Of a DNA stretch of 64,000 bases, positions 51,902-61,031 are shown piece after piece. The stretch spans positions 327,608 to 391,607 of the forward strand of contig NZ_JNYD01000006.1 of assembly GCF_000717175.1 (NCBI RefSeq). Direction: 5' to 3'. The DNA is from Pseudonocardia autotrophica (GTDB lineage: Bacteria > Actinomycetota > Actinomycetes > Mycobacteriales > Pseudonocardiaceae). A program made the position numbers and the translations under genes. The notes below the pieces were generated by a model. It searched no databases and was not told the DNA's origin. It saw only the letters and a list, made by a program, of their open reading frames with translations. Numbering within the stretch: position 1 is the first letter of the stretch; each line of letters opens with the position of its first letter.

Positions 51902-51941
51902 ACGGTAAGTCCCACCGATCGACAGCGTCAAGAGCTTGACG
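51902..51941 (-). promoter_or_regulatory. Leftward promoter with CAAG-NN-CTTG palindrome 1
   Basis: CGTCAAGAGCTTGACG (51926-51941) is a perfect palindrome with a 2-nt centre. Its left half read on the minus strand gives -35 TTGACG (51926-51931), and 18 nt on is TACCGT (51902-51907). A MarR dimer bound here would cover the -35. The 567-nt gap 51608-52174 otherwise holds no recognisable gene; the remaining 51608-51900 looks like untranslated leader. Confidence 0.62.
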
Positions 51942-51957
51942 ATGATGCAGGTGAGTT

Positions 51958-51997
51958 TTTCAAGTCCTTGACGAACTTCGCCGGGCCTCCCTAGCAT
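51958..51997 (+). promoter_or_regulatory. Rightward promoter with CAAG-NN-CTTG palindrome 2
   Basis: TTTCAAGTCCTTGACG (51958-51973) repeats the palindrome with an imperfect left flank. It contains -35 TTGACG (51968-51973); 18 nt later is TAGCAT (51992-51997). The centres of palindromes 1 and 2 are 32 bp apart, three helical turns, so two dimers would sit on the same face of the DNA. Confidence 0.65.
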
Positions 51998-52174
51998 CCT
52001 CGGCAGAGACGGAGTGCCGACCACATCCGGTCGGACGGTGCGGCACGATCCGCGCGGCACGATCGCGATCGCGATCGCGGACCGGTCGGTCCACCCCGCC
52101 TGCGGCGTGGGCCCGACGGCGCCCGTCCCAGCTCTGCGAGGCCCTCTGGGCTCGCCCGGCCAAAGGAGGCGCGC

Positions 52175-53830
52175 GTGCGAACGCAGTCCAGCGACGTGGA
52201 CGTGATGGTGGTAGGGGGAGGGCAGGCGGGTCTCGTGGCTGCGGTGATCGCTGCGGCCGAGGGCGCGCGGACCGTGGTGGTCGAGGCGCGGGACCGACTC
52301 GGCGGGACCGCGGCGAAGAGTTCGGGGGCGATGTGGGTCCCGGCCAACCGGTTCATGCGCGCAGCGGGCATCGCCGACCCCCGAGACCGTGCCCTCCAGT
52401 ACATGGCGCGGCTCGCGCGACCGCGGAACTACGACGCCGCTCATCCGACACTCGGGCTCGCCGCCTGGGAGCACCGTCAGGCCGAGGCCTTCTACGACAA
52501 CGCCGCCGCCGCGATCGACCGGCTGGTCGACATCGGTGCGATCGACATCGTTCCCGAGATCGACTTCCTCGACTACTTCGCGGACCTGCCCGAGGACGCC
52601 GCCCCGCGGGGCCGCACCGTGTTCCCCCGGCCGGGCCACGGCCTGCCCACCGGCGGTGCCGCGACCACCGGCGATCTCGAGCGAACCGCCCGGACCCTCG
52701 GGGTGGAGGTCCTGCTCGAGCACGCGGTCGACGATCTGGTCATCGAGGAGGGTGCGGTTACGGGTGCGGTCCTCACCGGGCCCGCGGGAGCGCACACCGT
52801 CCGCGTGCGAGGCGGCGTCGTCTTCGCCACCGGCGGCTTCTCGCGCAATCCCGACCTACTGCGGGAGATGGTCGGTAGACCCTACGGTCCCGGCTGCGCC
52901 GTCGAGACGAACACCGGTGACTTCGTGCGGCACGGCCGCCGGCTGGGCGCGGCCTTCGAGGCAATGGACATGGTCTGGGCCGCCCCGATCGTCTTCGAGC
53001 GGACGCTGACGGAACCGGAGTCGGTGTGCGCGAGCTTCTATCTTCCCGGCGACGGCTTCCTGGTCACCGATCTCCGCGGGCACCGCGTACTCGACGAGAA
53101 GGCACCGTACAACGACTTCACCCGCTCCTTCTTCACCTACGACTGGCGGTCGGCCCGCTACACCGCGTTGCCCATGATCCTGGTCTGGGACGATCGCCAG
53201 GCCCGAGAACACGGCGGTTCCCGGCTGGGCAACCCGTTCCCGCCACCCGAGGTCGAGCCCTACTGGGTGGTGGACGGCGCCGACGTGCACGAGCTGGCCC
53301 GCGCCGTGGCCCGTCGACTCGACGACCTGCGGGAGCACCTCCCCGGAGCCCGCCTCGACGCGGACTGGGCCGAGAACCTCGCGAGCACCGTCGCGCGCTA
53401 CAACGGCTTCGCCGACGCGGGTGTGGACGAGGACTTCCACCGCGGGGAGACGTCCTACCAGCGCTTCATGGCGCAGCGTATGGGCCCCGGCTCGGGGCCC
53501 AACCCCACCATGCGCCCGCTCGAGGTCGAGGGTCCGCTCCACGCGACGCTACTGACCCCTGCCGCCTTTGACACCAAGGGGGGCCTGCTGACCGACCAGC
53601 GGGCCCGCGTCCTCGACCGGGACGGCGCCCCAATCCCCGGCCTGTACGCCGCCGGGAACTGTGCGGCATCACCGACCGGCGAGGCCTACTGGAGCGCGGG
53701 AACCTCGCTCGCCCTGGCGACGTGCTTCGGCTACCTCGCCGCGGGCGACGCCGCCGCGCGCGCCCGGGTTGCGACCGGCGACCGACGACCGGAGACGGCG
53801 GGCGCCGACCCGGTCGAGGTGTCGACGTGA
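52175..53830 (+). CDS. FAD-dependent dehydrogenase, 3-ketosteroid-delta1-dehydrogenase-like
   Basis: 551 aa. VVGGGQAGLVAAVIAAAEGA (FAD loop), GGTAAKSSGAMWVPAN and the C-terminal GNCAASPTGEAYWSAGTSLA with LATCFGYLAA match the KstD/fumarate-reductase-like flavoprotein family. Members dehydrogenate ring C-C bonds next to a ketone or reduce enoates. GTG 52175 stands behind AAAGGAGG. First gene of a rightward operon that extends to 63920. In context it may desaturate or aromatise a ring before the dioxygenase acts. Confidence 0.9.
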   Translation: MRTQSSDVDVMVVGGGQAGLVAAVIAAAEGARTVVVEARDRLGGTAAKSSGAMWVPANRFMRAAGIADPRDRALQYMARLARPRNYDAAHPTLGLAAWEHRQAEAFYDNAAAAIDRLVDIGAIDIVPEIDFLDYFADLPEDAAPRGRTVFPRPGHGLPTGGAATTGDLERTARTLGVEVLLEHAVDDLVIEEGAVTGAVLTGPAGAHTVRVRGGVVFATGGFSRNPDLLREMVGRPYGPGCAVETNTGDFVRHGRRLGAAFEAMDMVWAAPIVFERTLTEPESVCASFYLPGDGFLVTDLRGHRVLDEKAPYNDFTRSFFTYDWRSARYTALPMILVWDDRQAREHGGSRLGNPFPPPEVEPYWVVDGADVHELARAVARRLDDLREHLPGARLDADWAENLASTVARYNGFADAGVDEDFHRGETSYQRFMAQRMGPGSGPNPTMRPLEVEGPLHATLLTPAAFDTKGGLLTDQRARVLDRDGAPIPGLYAAGNCAASPTGEAYWSAGTSLALATCFGYLAAGDAAARARVATGDRRPETAGADPVEVST

Positions 53831-55866
53831 CCGCGCGGGACGCAGCCGGCGACGGGTCGCCGGACTCCCTGCTGTTCGAACCCCTCCCGGTCGCAGGGCA
53901 CATCCTGCAGAACCGCGTCGTGCTGACGGCGCACAGGTTCGACGTGAACGCGTACTCGCCCGCCCAGGACGGAGGGCAGTACCTCGGGTACCTGTCGCGA
54001 CTGGTCTCCGGCCGGGTCGGACTTGCCATGACCCAGGCGATCCCGGTCCCGCCGGTCGGTCCCCGAGGAGAGTTCCCGCTCCGCTATCTGCGGGACCGGC
54101 TCTGTCGCGCAGCTGACATCATCCACGCCACCGGCGCAGTGGCGCTGGTCCAGACGATTCACAAGGGCATCACCGGTAGCGCCGGCGGCGATGCGACGGT
54201 TCCGTGGGACGGCGGCCCGATGTGGGGCTTCAGCGCGGTCCGCTCCGACACCGGGCCCGAGGTGGGCCACGCGATGACCGCCGTCGAGATCGAACGCCTC
54301 CTCGAGGGCTGGGCGCTGACCGCCGAACTGGTCTTGGAGTGCGGCTTCGACGGACTGGAGCTGCACGGCGGCCACGGGTACCTCCTCCACCAGTCGATCT
54401 CGCCGCGGACGAACCAGCGCACGGACGACTGGGGCGAGCCGCTCGCGTTCTGGCGAGCCCTCACGGGCCGGCTGCGCGCCGTGCTCGGTCTGCGGGCGAT
54501 CCTCAGTGCCCGGTTCCCCACGCGGGAGCTCCGTCCGCCCGAGGCGGGCGGACTGTCCGACGAACACCTGCGGGAGTTGGCGGCCAGCCTGATCGACACC
54601 GGGAACATCGACCTCGTCAATCCCAGCGAAGGATCGAGCTTCCTCCACTATCCGCGCTCGGTCGGGAGCTACCGCCGGCCGCACGGCGACTTCATGGACG
54701 GCGTCGCCGCGCTCCGTGAGCGCCTGGCCGGCGCGGTCCCGGTGCTCGGGGTGGGGCGGATCGTCACTACGGCGGAGGCCGAGGACCACCTGCGGAGGGG
54801 TCGGTGCGATCTCGTCGGTATGACGCGCGCCCACATCGCCGACCCGGACGTGCTGCCGAAGGTCCGCACCGGCCGGGGTGACGAGGTTCGCCACTGTGTC
54901 GGCGCGAACCACTGCATCGACCGGATCTCGGCGAACACCTACGCCATGTGCTTCCACAATCCGGACGTCGGTCGTGAGTACCGGCTCCGCGGGCCCGGAC
55001 CCGCACCGCGGAAGCGCGTCCTCGTGATCGGCGCCGGACCCGCGGGCCTCGCGGCGGCGGTCGAGGCTCGACGGTGTGGCCACGCCGTCGACATCGTGGA
55101 GCGGGCGGAGCGCACCGGCGGGAGGCTCGCGGCGATCACCGGCGTCAGCCCGGCCGTGGAACTCGTGGAGGCCGTGGACCATCTGTCGCGCGAGGCACGA
55201 CGGCTCGGCGTCAGGTTGCGACTCGGCACCACCGCCGATGCCGGCCTCCTTGCGGATGGGGGGTTCGACGCGATCGTGCTCGCGACCGGGTCCCGGCCGG
55301 CCCCACCCCCCTTCCCGACGGACGACACGGTGTCCTGCGTTGCGAGCGAGGACGCGGTGGACGCCGCCGCGGCGTTCGGCGTCGCCCGGGTCGTCGTCGT
55401 GGACCTGCTGGGCAACGACGAGGGCGCGGTGGTGGCCGAGCAGCTCATCGGTGCCGGTCACGAGGTGCTCGTGGCGACCCCCCAGCCCGTCGTTGGCGCC
55501 TACCTGGGCGTGACGCACGCGGCCGACCATCTGACGCGCCTGCTGGCGGGGGGTGCGGCGGTGCGGGAGCGCACCTCGGTCCAGAGCGTCCGGGACGGTG
55601 TCGCCACGGTCACGGACGCCGTGACCGGACGCTCGGACCGCGTGCCGTGCGACCTCGTCGTCGTGGTCGCTGACCGCGTCGCCGAGGACGGTCTCGCCGA
55701 GCCGGCCCGTAGGCGACACAGCGTCGAGGTCAGCGTGGTCGGCGACGCATCGGCTCCGCGAGCGGCCATGACCGCCTTCGTGGAGGGCACGGACGCCGGA
55801 CGTGCCCTGGGCGACGCCCGCGGGTTCCGCGCCCCTTCCACGACCGAGGAGTTCATCGATGCATGA
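53827..55866 (+). CDS. OYE-type oxidoreductase fused to FAD/NAD domain, 2,4-dienoyl-CoA-reductase-like, with incomplete Fe-S motif
   Basis: 679 aa. N-terminal old-yellow-enzyme barrel (FDGLELHGGHGYLLHQSISP), then an Fe-S segment, then an FAD/NAD Rossmann part (VLVIGAGPAGLAAAVEARRC). In FadH-type enzymes the 4Fe-4S ligands are CIGCNQxC plus a Cys about 12 residues on; here the segment reads HCVGANHC followed by a Cys in YAMC, so the second ligand is Ala and the spacing is one shorter. Either the cluster has another ligand or electron flow is changed. GTG overlaps the preceding stop. Likely reduces or isomerises an unsaturated ring or acyl compound. Confidence 0.87.
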   Translation: MTARDAAGDGSPDSLLFEPLPVAGHILQNRVVLTAHRFDVNAYSPAQDGGQYLGYLSRLVSGRVGLAMTQAIPVPPVGPRGEFPLRYLRDRLCRAADIIHATGAVALVQTIHKGITGSAGGDATVPWDGGPMWGFSAVRSDTGPEVGHAMTAVEIERLLEGWALTAELVLECGFDGLELHGGHGYLLHQSISPRTNQRTDDWGEPLAFWRALTGRLRAVLGLRAILSARFPTRELRPPEAGGLSDEHLRELAASLIDTGNIDLVNPSEGSSFLHYPRSVGSYRRPHGDFMDGVAALRERLAGAVPVLGVGRIVTTAEAEDHLRRGRCDLVGMTRAHIADPDVLPKVRTGRGDEVRHCVGANHCIDRISANTYAMCFHNPDVGREYRLRGPGPAPRKRVLVIGAGPAGLAAAVEARRCGHAVDIVERAERTGGRLAAITGVSPAVELVEAVDHLSREARRLGVRLRLGTTADAGLLADGGFDAIVLATGSRPAPPPFPTDDTVSCVASEDAVDAAAAFGVARVVVVDLLGNDEGAVVAEQLIGAGHEVLVATPQPVVGAYLGVTHAADHLTRLLAGGAAVRERTSVQSVRDGVATVTDAVTGRSDRVPCDLVVVVADRVAEDGLAEPARRRHSVEVSVVGDASAPRAAMTAFVEGTDAGRALGDARGFRAPSTTEEFIDA

Positions 55867-56635
55867 GGGATCGCGCCGGCTCGAGGGCAGGGTCGCGCTC
55901 GTCACCGGCGCCGCGAGCGGCATGGGCAAGGCCCACGTCGACAGGTTGGTCGCGGACGGGGCCGGGGTCGTCGCCGCCGACGTCGACGAGGACGCCCTCG
56001 CCCGCGAGACGGCTCGCCACGGGGAGCGGGTGCGGGCGGTCCGGCTCGACGTGTCGGACGCCTCGGGATGGGCCTTCGCGGTGCGGACGGCCGAGTCCGC
56101 GTTCGGCCCGGTGGACGTGCTTGTCAACAACGCCGGCATCGCGATCGGTTCCGGCGGCGACGTCGAGGACGTCGCGCTCGACGACTTCCGTCGGGTACTC
56201 GAGGTCAACGTTCTCGGAGCCCTCAGCGGCGTCCAGGCAGTCGTGCCGTCGATGAAGGCCCGCCGGCGTGGCTCGATCATCAACGTGGGGTCCATCGCCG
56301 GGCTGCACGGCTGGTACCGGTCCGTGGCCTACACCGCCAGCAAGCACGGGCTGACCGGCCTCACCCGTTCGCTGGCTCTCGAGCTGGGCGGCTTCGGGAT
56401 CCGGGTCAACGCCGTGCACCCCGGCCTGATCCGCACGCCGATGACGCGCGGTCGCACCTACCGGGTCGACCACATACCCCTCGGCCGGGCCGCCGCGCCG
56501 ACCGAGCTGTCCGGACTCGTCGCGTTCCTGGCCGGTGACGACTCCGGCTTCTGCACCGGGGCCGACTTCGTGGCCGACGGCGGGGAGTCCGCCGGGCGAC
56601 CGTGGAGCAGCTTCGTCCCGACCGACGCCGATTGA
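55859..56635 (+). CDS. SDR family oxidoreductase
   Basis: 258 aa: LVTGAASGMG, AADVDE (NAD-type), NNAG, Ser in NVGSIAGLHG, YTASK Tyr/Lys, HPGLIRTPM. ATG 55859 overlaps the end of the upstream gene by 8 nt. With the flavoproteins on both sides it forms a redox set for ring hydroxyl/keto changes. The C-terminal tail GRPWSSFVPTDAD is unusual but short. Confidence 0.91.
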   Translation: MHEGSRRLEGRVALVTGAASGMGKAHVDRLVADGAGVVAADVDEDALARETARHGERVRAVRLDVSDASGWAFAVRTAESAFGPVDVLVNNAGIAIGSGGDVEDVALDDFRRVLEVNVLGALSGVQAVVPSMKARRRGSIINVGSIAGLHGWYRSVAYTASKHGLTGLTRSLALELGGFGIRVNAVHPGLIRTPMTRGRTYRVDHIPLGRAAAPTELSGLVAFLAGDDSGFCTGADFVADGGESAGRPWSSFVPTDAD

Positions 56636-56673
56636 GCCGCCGAGAGCGGTGACCATCATCATCGAGGAGAACG

Positions 56674-57768
56674 ATGCGGAGTCTCATCCAGCACAGCAAG
56701 GGCCGGACCAGCCGGCAGGCGCACCGCGACATCGGTGAGCTGCGGGACGACGAGCTGACGCGGGAGGGGTTCGACGGGCGCGAGGCGGTGCTCTACCGCC
56801 GCAGCGACCCGACCGTCTTCCGCGCGACCGGCCGGTTCCGCTCGACGAGGGTGAACGCCTTCGAGCTGGAGCCGACGGACCTCGCGGACGCGCGCGGCGA
56901 GGCGCAGCGCCTCTACTACAACGACGACGTGACCATCTGGCTCTCCCGCCGATCCATGACGATGCCCTTCCTGCGCAGGAACGTGGACGGCGACGAGTGC
57001 TGGTTCGTGCACGAGGGCACCGGGCGGGTGGAGACCGAGTTCGGCCCGCTCGACTTCGAGCCCGGCGACTACGTGGTGATCCCGAAGGCGGTCACCCACC
57101 GCTGGGTCCTGACCTCGGACACGAGCGTCCTGCTGGGCATCGAGACCGTCGGCGAGCAGCGCGCCCCGGTCTATGTCGGACTGGGCAGGCACGCCCCGTT
57201 CGACCCGGACGTCGTCCGCGTCCCGGACCCGCAGCCGGTGGAGTCCGACGGAGACCCGGTCGAGCTCCGGGTGAAGTACGACGGCGAGTACTCCACGCTG
57301 CTGCTGGAGAACCATCCGTTCGACGTCGACGGCTGGAAGGGCGACTACTTCCCGTTCGCGTTCAACATCCGTGACTGGAACGTCATCATGTCGGACAGCC
57401 TGCACCTGCCGCCGTCGATGCACGTGTTCCTCGTCGCCGACGGCATCAACATCATCAACCTGCTGCCCCGTCCCTTCGAGTCGGTCCAGGGCACCGAACG
57501 CATCCCGTGGTACCACCGGAACGCGGACTACGACGAGATCGCGTTCATCCACGGCGGCGACTCGCTGGGGCGCCCGCTGCGGCGGGGCGAGATCACCCAC
57601 GACCCGCAGGGGATCCACCACGGCTTCCCGCAGCGGGCCCGGGACAAGGCACGCCGCGAGTGGGACCAGCACGACCGGCTGAACTGGCAGGTGATCATGA
57701 TCGAAGCGCGTCGCCCGCTGAAGCTCGACCCGGCCGTCGCGCAGGCGGCGGGCGTCACCGGCCACTGA
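56674..57768 (+). CDS. Homogentisate 1,2-dioxygenase-like cupin
   Basis: 364 aa two-cupin protein. The first cupin has DECWFVHEGTGRVETEFGPL, and the second carries the Fe(II) ligands: His281 and Glu288 in WYHRNADYDE and a His in GIHHG (315/316), matching the HRN-x-E and late His of homogentisate dioxygenases. LENHPFDVDGWKGDYFPFAF is a family block. GGAG precedes the ATG. It would cleave a dihydroxylated (hydroquinone-type) ring with O2. No maleylacetoacetate isomerase or fumarylacetoacetase gene is nearby, so the true substrate may not be homogentisate. Confidence 0.87.
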   Translation: MRSLIQHSKGRTSRQAHRDIGELRDDELTREGFDGREAVLYRRSDPTVFRATGRFRSTRVNAFELEPTDLADARGEAQRLYYNDDVTIWLSRRSMTMPFLRRNVDGDECWFVHEGTGRVETEFGPLDFEPGDYVVIPKAVTHRWVLTSDTSVLLGIETVGEQRAPVYVGLGRHAPFDPDVVRVPDPQPVESDGDPVELRVKYDGEYSTLLLENHPFDVDGWKGDYFPFAFNIRDWNVIMSDSLHLPPSMHVFLVADGINIINLLPRPFESVQGTERIPWYHRNADYDEIAFIHGGDSLGRPLRRGEITHDPQGIHHGFPQRARDKARREWDQHDRLNWQVIMIEARRPLKLDPAVAQAAGVTGH

Positions 57769-57816
57769 CCTCAGCTCCCTCCCCCTCCGGATCACGCCGT
57801 CGAAGGACGAAGCCAC

Positions 57817-59016
57817 ATGAGCGCCAGCCCGCCACGGAACCCCGAGAACAGCCAGCCCTACCGCCGCATCCCCTACCTCGTCGTCAACCGGGAGCGCTCC
57901 GCGCGCAAGGACGTCTACGGATCCATCGACGACCACGTCGTCCGGCACGCGCAGCTCCTCCGCCCCGAGGAGGACTCCTCGACGGTGATCGTGGGGATGC
58001 ACCCCGTCGGCTCGCCGGGCTACCTGCCGGCCTTCTCCTCCCTCGCGCGCGCCGGCCACCACGTGATCGCCTGCGCCAGCCGGTACTCCATGGGCGACGC
58101 GGCCCTACAGATGGAGAACGTGCTGCTCGACCTGGCCGCCTGCGTCCGGGACGCGAAGGAGCGCCTGGGCTACCGGCGCGTCGTCCTAGCCGGGTGGAGC
58201 GGCGGCGGCGCCCTGTTGGCGGGGTACCAGGCCGAGGCGGAGAAGCGGACCATCACCGCGACGGCGGCGGGCGAGTACAGCGCGCTGGCGGACACCGAGC
58301 TCGTCCCGGGGGACGGCCTCGTGTTGATGGCAGCACATCGCAGCAGACACCGCCTGCTGACCGACTTCCTCGACGCCTCGATCGTCGACGAGGACAACCC
58401 GACGCGACGTGACCCCGAGCTCGACCTCTACTCCACGGACGCCCGGCACCGGCCGCCGTACTCGGCGGAGTTCCTGGCCCGGTACCGCCAGGCCCAGCGG
58501 GAGCGGAACGAGCGCATCACCGCCCGCGTCGTCGACCGCCTCGCGGAGCTGGAGCGGCTCGGCCGGGGCGACGAGGAGGAGTGCTTCGTGGTGCACGGCA
58601 CGATGGCCGACCCGCGCTGGCTCGATCCGGCCGTCGACCCCAACGACCGCAAGCCCGGCTGGTCCTACCTCGGGGACCCGCGGCTGGCGAACAACGGACC
58701 CGCCGGGCTCGCCCGCTTCACGACCCTGCGTGGCTGGCTCTCGCAGTGGTCCCTGTCGCGGGCCCAGGTCGACGCGGTCGACAGCGCCGACCGGATCAGC
58801 GTCCCCGTTCTCGTGGTGGTCAACAGCGCCGACGACGCGTGCCCGAACAGCCACCCGCACGACTTCTTCCGTGCCGTACGGCACGACCGCAAGCAGCTGC
58901 ACACGATCACGGGCGCGAACCACTACTTCACCGGGGACGGGAGCCGGGAGCACCTGAGCACGAGCTCGGCGCTGTTCGCGGCGTGGGCACGGGATCACCA
59001 CCTGCTCGAGTCCTGA
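57817..59016 (+). CDS. Alpha/beta hydrolase-fold protein, possible ring-fission hydrolase
   Basis: 399 aa, large for the fold. GMHPVGSPG gives an oxyanion region, GWSGGG the nucleophile Ser128, VVVNSADDACPNSHPHDFF the acid turn and GANHYFTGDG the His. An insertion of about 120 residues after Ser128 forms a long cap. Starts behind AAGGACG. Its place 48 nt after the dioxygenase suggests hydrolysis of the ring-cleavage product, replacing the usual fumarylacetoacetate route; this is inference. I do not recognise a named family. Confidence 0.83.
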   Translation: MSASPPRNPENSQPYRRIPYLVVNRERSARKDVYGSIDDHVVRHAQLLRPEEDSSTVIVGMHPVGSPGYLPAFSSLARAGHHVIACASRYSMGDAALQMENVLLDLAACVRDAKERLGYRRVVLAGWSGGGALLAGYQAEAEKRTITATAAGEYSALADTELVPGDGLVLMAAHRSRHRLLTDFLDASIVDEDNPTRRDPELDLYSTDARHRPPYSAEFLARYRQAQRERNERITARVVDRLAELERLGRGDEEECFVVHGTMADPRWLDPAVDPNDRKPGWSYLGDPRLANNGPAGLARFTTLRGWLSQWSLSRAQVDAVDSADRISVPVLVVVNSADDACPNSHPHDFFRAVRHDRKQLHTITGANHYFTGDGSREHLSTSSALFAAWARDHHLLES

Positions 59017-59051
59017 CCCGCACCCCGTTCGGCGACCACACCCACCGCACC

Positions 59052-59858
59052 ATGGAGCCCACCTTGCGCGACCTGACCCATCTGCGCTGGCAGGTGACGG
59101 ACACCATCGCCACCGTCCTGCTCGCCCGCCCTCCCGTCAACGCCGTCAACCAGAAGATGTACCGGGAACTCGAGTACCTGTTCAGCCACCTCGACCTCCT
59201 GGAGGAGGCGGCGGGCGAGCAGGTGAAGGTGGTGATCCTGGCCGGCTCAGGCAGGCACTTCTGCGCCGGCAACGACCTGACCGAGTTCGCTACCCTCACC
59301 CCCGACAACTCGGCGGAGCGGATGGCCGAGGTGCGGGCGGCGTTCTTCGCCATCCAGGACTGCCCCGTCCCGGTCGTCGCCGCGGTCACCGGCGCCGCCT
59401 TCGGCACCGGCCTCGCCATCGCGGCGTCCTGCGACTTCGTCGTCGCGGCCGACGACGCCCGCTTCGGCACCCCCGAGGTCGGCGTTGGCATCATGGGGGG
59501 TGCCAAGCACCTCTCGCGGCTCGTCCCGGAGCCCTGGGTGCGGTGGATGTATCTCACGGCGGAACCGCTCAGCGGGGCGAGGATGGCCGAGCTCGGCGCC
59601 GTCGTCGCCACGGCGCCCGCCGAGAAGGTCGGCGACCTCGCCCAGGAGCAGGCCCGCTCGATCAGCAGGCACAGCGGCCCGATCCTGCGCATGGCAAAGC
59701 GGTCGCTGAACAGCATCGAGACGATGGACCTGCAACCCGGCTACGCCTTCGAGCAAGGTCTGACGGGAGAGATCTGCGGGCATCCCGACTCGAAGGAGGC
59801 GGTCCGCGCCACCTACGAGCAGCGCGCCCCCCGCTACCCCTCGGAGGTCTCGACGTGA
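59052..59858 (+). CDS. Enoyl-CoA hydratase/isomerase family protein
   Basis: 268 aa crotonase fold: HFCAGNDLTEF oxyanion loop, GAAFGTGLAIAASCDFVVAA and FGTPEVGVGIMGGAKHL, where the Glu of PEVG is the usual catalytic residue. The ATG at 59052 has no clear ribosome site; TTG 59064, behind GGAG with 6 nt spacing, is an alternative that would remove four residues. Stop overlaps the next GTG. Hydrates the enoyl-CoA made by the downstream dehydrogenases. Confidence 0.88.
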   Translation: MEPTLRDLTHLRWQVTDTIATVLLARPPVNAVNQKMYRELEYLFSHLDLLEEAAGEQVKVVILAGSGRHFCAGNDLTEFATLTPDNSAERMAEVRAAFFAIQDCPVPVVAAVTGAAFGTGLAIAASCDFVVAADDARFGTPEVGVGIMGGAKHLSRLVPEPWVRWMYLTAEPLSGARMAELGAVVATAPAEKVGDLAQEQARSISRHSGPILRMAKRSLNSIETMDLQPGYAFEQGLTGEICGHPDSKEAVRATYEQRAPRYPSEVST

Positions 59859-61024
59859 CGACCCGAGGCCCGGCCGCGGAGGGAGCGGACGTCGACGTCG
59901 AGACCTTCCAGGAGGAGGCCAGGTCGTGGTTCGCCTCCGCCGCCATCCCCGAGGTCCCCGAGGAGTACGAGCTCCGGAGCCCGGTGCTGCGCGACTGGCA
60001 CCGGACGCTCTACCGGGCCGGGTACGTCGGCATTCAGTGGCCGGTCGAGGTCGGCGGCCGAGGTCTGACCGCGGCCCACCAGCTGGCCTTCGCCGCGGAG
60101 CTGGTCCGCGCACGCGCGCCGCAGCCCGTCGGTTCGATCGGCCTGGAGGTCGTCGGCCCCACGATCCTCAAGTACGGGACCGCGACCCAGCGGAAGCGCT
60201 TCGTGCCCCCGCTGCTGGCGGGCGACGAGGTCTGGTGCCAGGGATTCTCCGAGCCGGACGCGGGTTCCGACCTCGCGTCGCTGCGCACCGCGGGCGTCGT
60301 CGACGGCGACACGCTCGTCGTCACGGGCCAGAAGGTCTGGACGAGCTGGGCGACGAACGCCGACTGGTGCGCGCTGCTGGTCCGCACCGACCCGGACGCC
60401 CCCCGCCACCGCGGCATCAGCTACGTGCTGGTCGACATGCGTTCTCCCGGAGTGACCGTCCGCCCGATCACCCTCATCAACGGGGACGCCGAGTTCAACG
60501 AGCTGTTCTTCGACGAGGTCCGCGTCCCGCTCGCGAACGTGCTCGGCGGGCTGAACGCCGGGTGGAAGATGGCGATGGACACCCTGGGCTGGGAGCGGGC
60601 GGGATACGCGATCCGCCGGAGGCTCGAGAACGAGGTGACCTTCACCGGCCTGCTTGACGCGGTACGGGCCCGCCCCGACCGGTCCGAGCGGACGAACGAG
60701 GTCCTCGGCAGGCTGTTCGTGGAGCTGCGGGGGTTCCGGGCGCTGTCCAGCACGACCGCGCACCGACTCACCACCGGCGACGTGCCCTCGCCCCTGGACT
60801 CCGTCGACAAGCTGCTGCTCGCGCGCACCGAGCAGCACCTCACCGGGACGGCACTCGACGTCCAGGGGGCGTACCGGCTGGCCCGGACGTCGGCGGACGG
60901 GACGGACCCGCTCGACGCCGCCAAGGCCTATCTCTACGGACGGGCCGGCTCGGTATACGGCGGTTCCGCCCAGATCCAACGAACGATCATCGCCGAGCGC
61001 CTGCTCGGCCTGCCGAGGGGGTAG
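59855..61024 (+). CDS. Acyl-CoA dehydrogenase, large subunit type
   Basis: 389 aa. FSEPDAGSDLASLRTAG, GQKVWTSWATNADWCALLVR and the tail SAQIQRTIIAERLLGLPRG are the FAD and acyl-CoA contact blocks. It resembles the 35251 enzyme in both order and tail. GTG 59855 overlaps the ECH stop. Forms, with the next gene, a second two-subunit dehydrogenase of the ChsE/FadE pair type. Confidence 0.9.
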   Translation: MTTRGPAAEGADVDVETFQEEARSWFASAAIPEVPEEYELRSPVLRDWHRTLYRAGYVGIQWPVEVGGRGLTAAHQLAFAAELVRARAPQPVGSIGLEVVGPTILKYGTATQRKRFVPPLLAGDEVWCQGFSEPDAGSDLASLRTAGVVDGDTLVVTGQKVWTSWATNADWCALLVRTDPDAPRHRGISYVLVDMRSPGVTVRPITLINGDAEFNELFFDEVRVPLANVLGGLNAGWKMAMDTLGWERAGYAIRRRLENEVTFTGLLDAVRARPDRSERTNEVLGRLFVELRGFRALSSTTAHRLTTGDVPSPLDSVDKLLLARTEQHLTGTALDVQGAYRLARTSADGTDPLDAAKAYLYGRAGSVYGGSAQIQRTIIAERLLGLPRG

Positions 61025-61031
61025 GGACGCC

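Noticed and set aside
52072..52088. GGACCGGTCGGTCC-like palindrome in the leader of the FAD enzyme
   Set aside because: The half-site spacing does not match the shared box, and such CCGGTC strings are expected by chance at this GC content.
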